NCBI GenBank assembly: GCA_012295275.1
Contig: CM022665.1
Location: forward strand, 27,734,446 to 27,769,445
Reading direction: 5' to 3'
DNA: 35,000 nucleotides
DNA from: Chrysomallon squamiferum
Lineage: Eukaryota > Mollusca > Gastropoda > Neomphalida > Peltospiridae
Below, piece by piece: positions 13,773 to 23,235 of the stretch (position 1 is the stretch's first letter; each line of letters starts with the position of its first letter). The translations under genes were made by a program, and so were the position numbers. The notes under the pieces were generated by a model. It saw nothing but the letters and a program-made list of their open reading frames with translations, had not been told where the DNA came from and did no database searches.

Positions 13773-14912
13773 TTATCCTCGAATTAACTTGCAGTACAAG
13801 ACACAGCCAAACCTCGAGTACCTGTTTCTGTTTCCGCCGCATCCCAGGTACTTAAACTTTTTGCATTTGCCACTTTTAGGGTCGAAATAAGACTTCGTTT
13901 TCGCACGTCTCTGCTTGCAGGAATAACCTTTATCTGGAGGAGATGAGCAGTCCGGCTTTCTTTTGCCTAAATTAATAAATAAATAAATAAAACATTTTGA
14001 AGATACAAACTAAAAAGAAAACTGTTCTGGAAATATTAATATCGAAAACTTGTACAAACTTCAGTTCTACCAAAACAGTTTCAAACATTTTTGTTTAAGT
14101 TTGATAGTAATGATATAGTCTCGTTTTTGTTATTTCCACACTTTGGATATAATTTTATAGGCTTTCAGTTGAAACGGTCCTTATAATGTTTCTTTTTTAG
14201 TCAGAATGGAAATTAACACAAATATGTCGCATCAAATTGTAAATGCTCTTCTACAGTATACCAACAAATGATCGATTCACCTTATTAATTCATGTCTACA
14301 GGTTATCATAACTTATTGTCTTATTATATTATATATTCATTTCTACAGTGTAAGACAACAAATAATCATTTCACACTATAAATTAATAATTATATCATTT
14401 ATTCTATGTAAAAGCTAAAACAAAATGTATTACAGCAGGCTGTAGCCTATTTGAAACGGTCCTATGCTATGCTATTCTGTTTTATTTCTCTTAGGGTATA
14501 TATTTCACTTCGCTTGATTTCATCAAAGGATTATTGTGTTGTGTTACACTCCAATTTTATATCATTTTACCAAATTTAAGTTTTAGACGCAACCGTAATT
14601 TGAAATCAATGTTTTATACATCGATCACTTACAATTAAACAATTCTTGAAATCAATACCGTAAACCACTTTAACGAAGAATTCACCTGTATTGAGTAAGA
14701 TAAACCATCCTTAATTTTGAAATTTGCCTCATTTATCTCAGTGTGGTTACGGCCATGTAATATTGATAATAATGATCGTGGTGATGATGATAGTTACAAC
14801 TGTCTGATATATAATTATAATCACTTTAGTATATACGTATATTGTACTCACCCTGGACCATAATAACGCTCATAACGACAATGAGAAGAAGAAACAAAAC
14901 ACTCGTCTTCAT
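13773..14912 (-). CDS. K1: secreted single-domain Kunitz protein, basic
   Basis: Two coding exons, 14912-14852 and 13966-13773, join in phase 1 to give 84 residues. Exon 1 encodes a signal peptide (MKTSVLFLLLIVVMSVIMVQ) with Lys at position 3 and a long hydrophobic core. Exon 2 is a whole Kunitz domain with six cysteines at residues 27, 37, 55, 63, 75 and 79. It carries the KYLGCGGNRNRY core typical of the family, where the pairing is 1-6, 2-4 and 3-5. The residue after the second Cys (P1 in canonical inhibitors) is Lys. The loop is basic (CKQRRAKTK) and only two residues longer than in BPTI; the Cys1-Cys2 spacing is one longer and Cys4-Cys5 one shorter. A trypsin-like inhibitor or a basic channel-binding peptide are both possible; sequence alone does not decide. 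It is the only Kunitz gene here on the - strand, and the most divergent. Confidence 0.9.
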
Positions 14913-15110
14913 GATTAGTCGTCTCTGTAATAATAAAAGTATATACAGATAGATAAACATATATAATTATAGCAAAATCAGACAGCCAGAGACAGACAGG
15001 CAGACAAACAAACAAGACAAACAAATACGGAAAGAAGACATGTGAAATGCATACACTGATTTGTGCACAAACACACAAGATGCAGACATGCATACATTGG
15101 TACGTACATA

Positions 15111-15234
15111 TTTTACTACTATTACGACTACGACTGCTAATGTTACTACTACGATTACCATTACTACTGTCACTAGTAATAGTAGTAATAGCGGTAATCG
15201 TAGTCGTAGTCGTAGTAGTAGCCGTAGTAATAAA
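15111..15234. repeat. Imperfect ACT/AGT palindrome
   Basis: ACT/ACG trinucleotides on the left (15115-15170) are mirrored by AGT/CGT trinucleotides on the right (15178-15232) around ACTAGT at 15172-15177. The arms are about 55-60 bp. The whole lies in the K1 5'-UTR intron. Frames through it give low-complexity peptides, not proteins. Confidence 0.75.
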
Positions 15235-15245
15235 ACTGTTATTAC

Positions 15246-15322
15246 CTGTTGTGATTCGTAAGAAGGCTTGGACGTTCCAGACAGTTTTGAAGTGACTTGA
15301 CGATTCTTGACTTCTTTATATA
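15246..15322 (-). promoter_or_regulatory. TATA-type promoter and non-coding first exon of K1
   Basis: TATATAAAG lies on the - strand at 15322-15314. A start of transcription about 25-30 nt on, near 15287, would give a short non-coding exon ending at 15246 (CACAACAG followed by GTAATA). The matching acceptor is TTACAG just before 14924, 12 nt upstream of the K1 ATG. No TGACGTCA element was seen nearby, unlike the other Kunitz genes. Confidence 0.5.
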
Positions 15323-15960
15323 TATTTATTTTCCTTAGAATACAGGGGGCGTGTAAAATAATATTGATCTGTTATATATCAAAAAGCACAGAACTGTAGG
15401 ATGAATGGTTTACAAGATGGCGATCAGAAACAAGTGACATTAAATTGCCATATTAACCAACTGTTACGAACACACTTTTGTTCCGTGGGCTGTTTATGGA
15501 AACAATGCCACACAATTATAAGGTGCTTTTATTTTCTCCAATACTTAATAATATATTACAGTAAACATATATTCTAATATTTTAATAGTTACGGCAACAC
15601 GTGGGTTTTGCTAATAGCGACATTTTGAATGTAACTTCTATTTTCTTGCTACGGTCAATCATAATACTTAAACTGTTGACATACGCTTCGTTCAAAGACT
15701 AAAATAACTTCAGATAGTATACAAATATGTTCCTTGATTTAATGAAATTATTTTATGAATTGGCTTAAGAACTTTATGAACAACTGAAACACACTTATGG
15801 AAAACCTCTTTAAAAGTCAAATGAGTTGGTGGTTAATAATATATACTGAATATACAAGATGCTTTTTTTTTAATATTCTAAGACCAATATAAAATAAATC
15901 AAATGATTATATGCTTCTGGTAATAATAGTTATTAAAGCACATATCCGATTAAATCATTA

Positions 15961-15963
<3 letters not shown>

Positions 15964-16011
<48 letters not shown>
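15964..16011. repeat. (TG)n microsatellite
   Basis: About 24 uninterrupted TG units. Confidence 0.97.
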
Positions 16012-16012
<1 letters not shown>

Positions 16013-16421
16013 ATATTATTATTAAAAATAACAACAACACCAATGTCTGCTACTACTATTATTACTACTACTATTTGAACATACATGAACGAATGAATAA
16101 ATATTTTTTAACCATATTTATCGTTAACGGTTAATTATTATTATTCTTTTTATTTTATTATATGTCTGTAATATAAAACATATAACTATTGTTTAACATC
16201 AAACTTTGATCATTTTACCAAACTTTTTAGACCATCGACCTCTTCATGAAATCTTCAATCTCGCATCTGCAAAATCTTTTGACCTATCAGAATGGGCTTC
16301 TAGCAAATACTGACGTATTGGAATGTTACAAAAGTTTGACCTTCACTTGGAACGAAATAGTTAATTAGTTACTGGGGCCGTAATTTATGTTTTTGGGAGA
16401 CTATTATTTTTTTATATAATT

Positions 16422-16423
<2 letters not shown>

Positions 16424-16458
<35 letters not shown>
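16424..16458. repeat. Poly(A) tract
   Basis: About 35 A followed by AAAAT-type repeats. It may be the 3' tail of an old retroposed insert, but no target-site duplication was confirmed. Confidence 0.8.
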
Positions 16459-16460
<2 letters not shown>

Positions 16461-16816
16461 AAAATAAAAATAAAAAGGAAAACAAAAAGAAGAATATTAA
16501 TCAGAAGTTTGTGATACCAACACAATCACTTCCATAATCGATACAGGTGTTTATTAATCCTTATTTTTAATTTTTTGTATTTATCCCTAAACTTTTATGA
16601 ACCGATATACGTATATCGACCTCTTGGATAATCCCGTCAGTCTCTACTGTTCGACACCAACCACAACTCCGGCCACTCCGAAATGCGACAACCTGTAATA
16701 ACACATTCGTGAGACACAGAAACAACAGGATATTGACACATTATCTTTCAAATATTAATTTTAAATAATAATTTTAAAAACTTTCAATAAACTACACAAT
16801 TACTATTTCACAATTT

Positions 16817-16838
16817 AAAAAAAAAAAAAAAAAAAAAA
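16817..16838. repeat. Poly(A) tract
   Basis: 22 consecutive A in an A-rich stretch that runs to about 16950. Confidence 0.9.
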
Positions 16839-17757
16839 TTAAAAACGAATAATTAAACAACAACAAAAACAATAACAAAATAAAAACACAAATACCAAAT
16901 AATAGTAAAAAAATAAGAAAAGAAATGGAAAAAAGGAAGAAAAAGGAAATCTACTATAGAGTTATATTTATTAACTGAAAACTAGTCATTAATTGTGTTT
17001 AAACAGCATTTCATTATTAATAATTAAAAAAATACATTTAGACATAAACAACACCTTTTGTAAACAAAATTATTATTGGTAAAGGTAATTTGTTATCATT
17101 ACATAGCTTGACAGAGTAATCTATGCTTTAATATATTTTCTGCCACATCGTTACCATATAATCAATAAATTATCAGATTCATTTTCAGTTTATTAAAAAT
17201 TAGCTATTATGTGAAAAGTAAGCTAACTACAGTTTCGTTTCCCTTTTCTGTTTTTCTTTTGTTTATTTATTTATTTATTTATTATTAGATTATGCAAAAA
17301 AACTTATTACACTGTGTTGTCATATATCTCTGACTGCATATTTTACTGTGCGTGTGAACAAAAATGAAAAAAGAAAATTACTTTGTTCCAGTTTCCTTGA
17401 ATTAGATTTTTAATATGGTCTCTTACCAGATGTTTCAAGATATATTTTATTGTCAGTAGTAACTAAAAAAGTGTTATTAAAAATCATATGTACGATATTC
17501 TGTGAATTACATTTTGTATAAACTTTGTTACACTATGGTGACATATGTTTCAGAGATTATATATTTTATCGTATATATATTAACTTAAATGAAATAAAAT
17601 GATATACACGGTTTTTCTTTAACTGCTTTAAGCCTTTTTTAATATGAAATAATGCATATAGCAGTCCATGTGTTCATTTTCATTGAAAACTAAATTGAGA
17701 ATAATTATATAGTATTACGAACATTAAGAATCTACATATATTCTTAAAGGAAACTTG

Positions 17758-17758
<1 letters not shown>

Positions 17759-17795
<37 letters not shown>

Positions 17796-17823
17796 CGTCG
17801 TCATCACTACCATCATCATCATC
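17759..17823. repeat. (ATT)n with adjoining (CAT)n
   Basis: About 12 ATT units followed by an interrupted CGT/CAT trinucleotide run. Confidence 0.95.
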
Positions 17824-18150
17824 TGTCTTCATTATTTATTTAAATAATATTAATTAAATGAATAAAAAGAAAATTTAGTAAAAACACAGAGCTTTAAATC
17901 CTATATACCTTAGTGTGAGAATATAAGCTTCAATGACTCTAAAATCTTATTATTAGTGTCAGTAATGTGGGTTAATGTTCGCAACACGTGTTAACAAGCA
18001 ACAATGTTTAGAATGTTTTTGTTTACTGACGTAGTATTGCTTGTTGTGACATCAGTACGGTAGTAATTATCTTTTTAAAAATAAAATAAAATCAAATGAA
18101 ATAAAAAAAAATAATTTAAAAAAAAAAAAATGAAATAAAAAAAATAAATA

Positions 18151-18180
18151 AAATGAATGAATGAATGAATGAATGAATAA
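18151..18180. repeat. (GAAT)n microsatellite
   Basis: Seven GAAT/AATG units in an A-rich stretch. The same tetranucleotide recurs at 24429-24471. Confidence 0.9.
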
Positions 18181-18459
18181 AGGAAGAAAAAAGGAAAATA
18201 AGATGGAAAGATTGAAAAGAAAGAAAAGAAATAGGAAAATGAGCGTAGGTGTTATACAGTCCGTCCCATCTTCTAAAAAGTGTTAAATAAGTAAAATAAA
18301 TAAATTAAAATAAAATAAATAAAAATAAATAAATAAATGACTAAACAAACTAATAAAAGAACCAATAGACAACAAACAACAATAATAACAATAACGAATA
18401 AACTTAGAAAATGATAAATAAAACCATTAGTACATATTATTTCATTTTATTCATTTATT

Positions 18460-18566
<107 letters not shown>

Positions 18567-18632
18567 CATAAATAGCTTTGAAGTGAACGAGAACTACCGA
18601 ATGAATGATGTCAGGTTGTGAAATATGTCGGA

Positions 18633-18706
18633 TGACGTCATCAATTAATTTGCACGTAACCGAAGATTAGAACTTACCGTTGGAAAAAACTGAAAAGAAA
18701 TAAAAG
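18633..18706 (+). promoter_or_regulatory. K2 promoter with CRE palindrome; non-coding first exon
   Basis: A perfect TGACGTCA lies at 18633-18640, with a second half-site-like CACGTAA at 18653-18659. The non-coding exon probably ends TAAAAG at 18706 before GTACAG, matching the AAAAG|GT ends in K3 and K4. Its acceptor lies at 19065-19066, 6 nt upstream of the ATG. Confidence 0.5.
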
Positions 18707-19072
18707 GTACAGAGCTATTTTTTGCTGAAACAACCAAATTATCTGCTAATATTGAAATATTATTATTATGTTTTGAAATTTTATTTATTAATATGACGTT
18801 TTACTTCAAAATAAGAATGTTTAATATCATTTCTTGTAGTCAGAAAGAAAATGAACATATTAACGATGATGGTAGATGATGGCTGAGTGAAGCCATGAGA
18901 CGTAGCTAGTGACTGGTCGTGGGATAATTTCTCCCTGATGCTCGCGTATGGTTATTACCCGTACCAGTCAGAATGGATTTGTCAAAGACAATGGACTGTA
19001 GTATTATATTATTTATTTATTTATTTATTATTATTATTCGTTTTTTAAATTTTTTTTTTTTTTTAGGTCACC

Positions 19073-19267
19073 ATGAAGGTACTTATACTCCTTTTGGTGC
19101 TTGTATTTATTTCGGGCGTATTCGCCTACGGTGAGAAAAATTTAGATTTTTCTTTATCAAAGTATATACTCAGTCCTAACCACTGAGTTTTTCCTTTCAA
19201 ATTATTTCCTTCACTAAATATGTTAATCCAAGTATTTTTTTTTTTTTTTTTTTTTCCACGGGGAAAA

Positions 19268-19325
<58 letters not shown>

Positions 19326-19670
19326 TAATAATAAATAAATAAATATTAAAAGAAAAAAAAGTCTTGTAATTTTGTTTCTTTTTCTGTACTTGTTTTAACT
19401 GAAAAATAGCGTTTTTTGTGATATACAAAATTACATTGGTGGTCTTGTTATTATTTAAACATTATAGGTCATCGGTGCGATCTGCCAATTCACCAGGGCA
19501 TCTGTCCCGATGATGACGATGATGAGGATGATGACGATTATCCGGTGATGAGGTGGTTTTACGATGCAGTCACAGACACGTGTAAGATGTTGAAGTATTA
19601 TGGATGTGGCGGAAACGGCAACAGATTTCAAACAAAAGTGGCGTGTGTACATCTGTGTGTGGATGATTAA
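19073..19670 (+). CDS. K2: secreted Kunitz protein with poly-acidic loop insertion
   Basis: Exons 19073-19130 and 19468-19670 join in phase 1 (G|GT) to 86 residues. Exon 1 is a signal peptide (MKVLILLLVLVFISGVFAY). Exon 2 is one Kunitz domain with Cys at 23, 32, 58, 66, 79 and 83. All inter-Cys spacings equal BPTI except Cys2-Cys3, which has 25 residues instead of 15. The extra ten fall between Cys2 and the conserved RWFYD and are a run of nine Asp and one Glu. The residue after Cys2 is Pro, not Lys/Arg. The KYYGCGGNGNRF core is intact. It is acidic overall and ends in VDD. A normal protease-inhibiting loop is unlikely; no function is assigned. The ATG is the first after a GT-AG acceptor and is followed at once by the hydrophobic core. 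Confidence 0.93.
19267..19323. repeat. (AAT)n microsatellite in K2 intron
   Basis: About 18 AAT units between the signal exon and the Kunitz exon. Confidence 0.97.
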
Positions 19671-19681
19671 CGTCATGTGGA

Positions 19682-19687
19682 AATAAA
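19682..19687 (+). terminator. Poly(A) signal of K2
   Basis: AATAAA 12 nt past the stop codon; a second AATAAA follows near 19695. This gives an unusually short 3' UTR. Confidence 0.65.
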
Positions 19688-19781
19688 AACAAAGAATAAA
19701 AGCGTTCTGAAAAAAGCCAAACTGTGTCTTATGTTATTATTAGTGTTTGTCGTTTTCCTAATTTGTCTCAAAACGTCCATA

Positions 19782-19865
19782 CACACACACACACACGATG
19801 ATGATGATGATGATGACGACGATGTTAATAATAATGATTATGATGATGAAATAAATAAATAAATA
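19782..19865. repeat. (CA)n, (GAT)n and (AAAT)n tracts downstream of K2
   Basis: Short CA, GAT/GAC and AAAT tracts in the K2-K3 gap. The GAT run resembles the coding GAT run of K2 but lies outside the gene. Confidence 0.85.
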
Positions 19866-19904
19866 AATAAAGTCAGATATTTCATATTACTGGTAACATG
19901 TCTG

Positions 19905-19986
19905 TGACGTAATCGGAAATACGTCATAAAATGAGCATATTTGTTGCACGCAGTAACGAGTTAGAAACTACTATTGAACAGAAAAG
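19905..19986 (+). promoter_or_regulatory. K3 promoter with paired CRE-like sites; non-coding first exon
   Basis: TGACGTAA at 19905-19912 and TACGTCA at 19920-19926, 14 bp apart core to core, are followed by CATATTTGTTG. The non-coding exon ends GAAAAG at 19986 (donor GTAAAA). Its acceptor is ATACAG before 20139, 7 nt upstream of the ATG. The block is closely matched by K4 at 22612-22698. Confidence 0.6.
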
Positions 19987-20145
19987 GTAAAATAAGTTTA
20001 TTTTCATTTATTTATTTAATATAATAAATTATTATTCATGTAATTTTTACTTATTTGAAATATTTAATATAATTTACTTGTTTGCTTATTATTATTAGCG
20101 CAGAAATAGGTTTAATTATTCTATTCGGTGTTATACAGATTTAAC

Positions 20146-20255
20146 ATGAAGATACTGCTAATCCTCATAATCCTGGCATCTTTCTCGAGAATTCACACTC
20201 GCAGACACAAGTATAAAGGTGACGATGTTTTCTTCTTCTTTGATTATTTTATAAC

Positions 20256-20310
<55 letters not shown>

Positions 20311-21001
20311 CTCTCTTAATTAAATGTGATTACATTCTTGTTACATTAAACAATATAGCAAGCACTTACAGGATTACAGTATGCATTTAATTTAACAAGA
20401 ATATATATAAAACCATTTAAAGAAAATAGTGTTTTGGTTCGAACAACAAAAACAACAACAAAAACAAAACAAAAAACCACAGTAACAACAGAAAACATTA
20501 AGACATTTTTATAATCTTGTACATTCTTGTATTTGTGATTTTGCAATAATCAACTTTAATTGGCGTGACAGCTGCGTAAATAAAATATCAGTTTCTCCAA
20601 TTACATCTAATAAATATTATTAAAAAACAGTTTTTTAATATCCAAACTCGTTTACCAATAAAAGTAGAAAATTGGCCTCTTTCTGAAAATTATGAAATAA
20701 ACACCAAGCACAGATGCTCGAACAAATCCGAGCGCGCGCGTGCGCACTCACGCACACACACACACACACAAAAAAGAAAAGAAAAGAAAAAAAAGAAGAA
20801 AAATCCCATTAAAATAACAGAAAACAGAGAAACAAAACTGAAAAACACTTGATAAATTAATAACTGTATTCTCCCCGCCAATAAAATAATTAATTTTTCC
20901 TAATCTTCACGCACACACTTACTCTTAAACGCAAAACAAACATTCATGCACAATATTGTAGAAACATTTCATTCAGAAAGTATACTTTTAAAAAATACTA
21001 T

Positions 21002-21033
<32 letters not shown>

Positions 21034-21772
21034 ATTCTAATAATAGTAGTAGTTAAAATAGTAGTAGTAGCAGTATCAGTAGCAGCAGCAGTAGTTGTTG
21101 TTGTTGCGGTTGTTGTTGTACAGGTTGTCGGACCACAGAAAATGACCCCTAAAGCATAAAACCAAAATTAATGGCTGGAGATTTAAAATCTGCCGGACCA
21201 TGGAGTACCGGATTTAAGAGGTTCAGCCTGTAATAGTAGCAGCATTGTAGCAACAATAGTAATAACAGCAGTAGTAGTAGTAATAATAACAGTAGTATCA
21301 GTAGTAGTAGAAGTAGCAATATTGTAGTAGTAGTTGCAGCAATAGTAGTAGTAGTAGTAATTGTAATATAGTAGCAGCAGCTGTAATAGTAGCAGTAGTA
21401 GTAACAAAAATAATAATATTTCCACATACCGGTAGAATAGTGTAGTTGTCGAGAGAGCCATACGCACACACGCCCGAACACACATACACAGAGAGAGGTA
21501 CTGAGATGTAGCATTCTACAAAACTATATATATATATATATACTTTTTTAGAAGAAAATCCGTGTGACATGAAAATAGATCAAGGTGTTTGTCCTACACA
21601 TGTGTTCAGACCCGATGACTTCTCTCCAGTAAGAAGATGGTTTTACCACAATCTTAATAATGCGTGCATAAAACTTAAGTTCTATGGATGCGGGGGAAAC
21701 AGAAACAAATTTGAAAACCACAAGGATTGTGATACAAAATGTGTGCGCAGACCTCAGAGGTTACCGAATTAA
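20146..21772 (+). CDS. K3: secreted Kunitz protein, basic C-terminus
   Basis: Exons 20146-20218 and 21552-21772 join in phase 1 (G|AA) to 97 residues across a 1.3 kb intron. Exon 1 encodes the signal peptide MKILLILIILASFSRIHT followed by a basic RRHKYK stretch. Exon 2 is a Kunitz domain with Cys at 29, 38, 63, 71, 84 and 88. Cys2-Cys3 holds 24 residues (nine more than BPTI), with PTHVFRPDDFSPV in the inserted loop and Pro after Cys2. The core is KFYGCGGNRNKF. The C-terminal tail RRPQRLPN is longer and more basic than in the other array members. The signal exon is almost identical to that of K4 while the Kunitz exon is not. No AATAAA lies close to the stop; the nearest is at 21971, beyond a (TC)n tract. 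Confidence 0.92.
20256..20310. repeat. (AAT)n microsatellite in K3 intron
   Basis: About 18 AAT units, 40 bp past the donor. K4 has a homologous but shorter A/T-rich tract at the same place. Confidence 0.97.
20997..21411. repeat. (ACT)n and inverted (AGT)n tracts in K3 intron
   Basis: An (ACT)n run (20997-21033) is followed by AGT-type runs (21041-21110 and 21225-21411) of opposite sense, so the segment can fold back. Translations of these tracts on the - strand are low-complexity and not genes. A piece near 21125-21230 is of normal complexity but was not identified. Confidence 0.85.
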
Positions 21773-21802
21773 AGTAAATTATGAAATGAAATTGTTGTAT
21801 TT

Positions 21803-21803
<1 letters not shown>

Positions 21804-21882
<79 letters not shown>
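21804..21882. repeat. (TC)n microsatellite 3' of K3
   Basis: About 39 TC units starting 32 bp past the K3 stop, probably within the 3' UTR. Confidence 0.97.
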
Positions 21883-21885
<3 letters not shown>

Positions 21886-21962
21886 CGCATTTAATGCACA
21901 CTGTTGATATAATAATAACAAAAAGAAAGAAAGAAAGAAAATGTGATAATGTTTTTAAAGGA
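21883..21962 (+). repeat. Duplicated 80-bp segment, copy 1
   Basis: Starts ATACGCATTTAATGCACAC right after a (TC)n tract and ends TGTTTTTAAAGG. Copy 2 at 22430-22508 differs at only a few positions and also follows a (TC)n tract. Confidence 0.85.
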
Positions 21963-21970
21963 AAAGTAAT

Positions 21971-21976
21971 AATAAA
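21971..21976 (+). terminator. Candidate poly(A) signal of K3
   Basis: First clear AATAAA after the K3 stop, about 200 nt away and past the (TC)n tract. Confidence 0.35.
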
Positions 21977-22397
21977 ATATTTTGGGATGGATACAAGGTG
22001 ATGTGTCCATGGAAATAATTCATTAACAAGACGAAAGAAAATATATATGTTACAATATGAAAAAGTAATTAAGTGCAGACAGAATATTTCATTACTTTCT
22101 GTCTCAAAATATAAATTTATTTTTTCTATAAATTTAAATTTTTATATATATATATATATTAACTAATTAATAATTTTTTTCAGACAAGCTTTTTGAAAGA
22201 AATGATCACACATTAATTGAAACATGGAAAATAAACAAAATTAAAAACGAAGGGAAATTATAAAATAAATTGTAGTGAAACTTACGGTTTAAAAAGACAG
22301 ATACTATTAATTTTTTTGTAAGTTGTACATTATCTTAATTAAATTTTTCAGACAAGCTGTTTGATAGATCTATCACAACATGGCGGCTAATAAATTA

Positions 22398-22407
22398 CTC
22401 TCTCTCA

Positions 22408-22429
<22 letters not shown>
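22398..22429. repeat. (TC)n microsatellite
   Basis: Short interrupted TC tract preceding copy 2 of the duplicated segment. Confidence 0.93.
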
Positions 22430-22439
<10 letters not shown>

Positions 22440-22508
22440 AATGCACACTGTTGATAAAATAATAACAAAAAGAAAGAAAGAAATAAAATGTGATAATGTT
22501 TTTAAAGG
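22430..22508 (+). repeat. Duplicated 80-bp segment, copy 2
   Basis: Near-identical to 21883-21962, offset about 547 bp. It lies just upstream of the K4 promoter, which is itself a copy of the K3 promoter. Confidence 0.85.
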
Positions 22509-22611
22509 AACAAATAATAATACTAATTAAAATACTAATAGCCCAACAATAAATAAATAAAATATAATAAAATAAAATAAAAATAGATATTTATTAACAA
22601 GTTCATACGAA

Positions 22612-22697
22612 TGACGTAATCGGATATACGTCATAAAAAGCATATTTGTTGCCATCAGTAACTAGTCGGAAATTACTACTGAAATGTGAATAGAAAA

Positions 22698-22698
<1 letters not shown>
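22612..22698 (+). promoter_or_regulatory. K4 promoter with paired CRE-like sites; non-coding first exon
   Basis: TGACGTAA at 22612-22619 and TACGTCA at 22627-22633 keep the same 14-bp spacing as in K3, followed by the shared GCATATTTGTTG. The non-coding exon ends TAGAAAAG at 22698 (donor GTAATA). Its acceptor is TTCAG at 22939-22943 or TTTAG just after. Confidence 0.6.
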
Positions 22699-22699
<1 letters not shown>

Positions 22700-22743
<44 letters not shown>

Positions 22744-22767
22744 CACACACACACATACACACACACA
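22700..22767. repeat. (AAT)n and (CA)n tracts in K4 5'-UTR intron
   Basis: About 14 AAT units directly after the donor, then an interrupted CA run. Confidence 0.95.
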
Positions 22768-22958
22768 AAAACAAAATTAAAAAAAAGAAAAAGAAAAAAA
22801 AAAGAAGAAAAAATCATCTTAAAATGTCTGGTAGCAAGTTACAAATATAAATATAATAATACTATTTACAAAGATGCATGCATAAAATTATTTCAGTCGT
22901 TTAATTTAATAATAATAATAACCGAGTTAATATTTATGTTCAGGATTTTAGACTGAGT

Positions 22959-23193
22959 ATGAAGATACTATTAATCCTCATAATCTTGGCATCTTTCTCG
23001 AGAATTCACACTCGCAGATACAAATATAAAGGTGACGATTTTTTCTTCTTTTCTGTATTTTATAACGAATTAAAAAAAAAATAAAATAATAATAATAATA
23101 GTTAACAAAACACTAATAGGCTGTTTATACTTCTATATCTACTACTATTACAATTCCTACTACTACTACTCTTATTACTCCTGCTACCTTTAA

Positions 23194-23235
<42 letters not shown>

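Noticed and set aside
15047-15295. Open frames on both strands rich in Val/Ile or Thr/Ser
   Set aside because: They are translations of the ACT/AGT palindrome in the K1 5'-UTR intron.
21149-21514. Three overlapping - strand frames up to 121 residues
   Set aside because: They are translations of AGT/AAT trinucleotide tracts inside the K3 intron.
21675-22001. Arg-Glu and Ser-Leu repeat frames
   Set aside because: They are translations of the (TC)n tract 3' of K3; the part before the tract is out of frame with the Kunitz domain.
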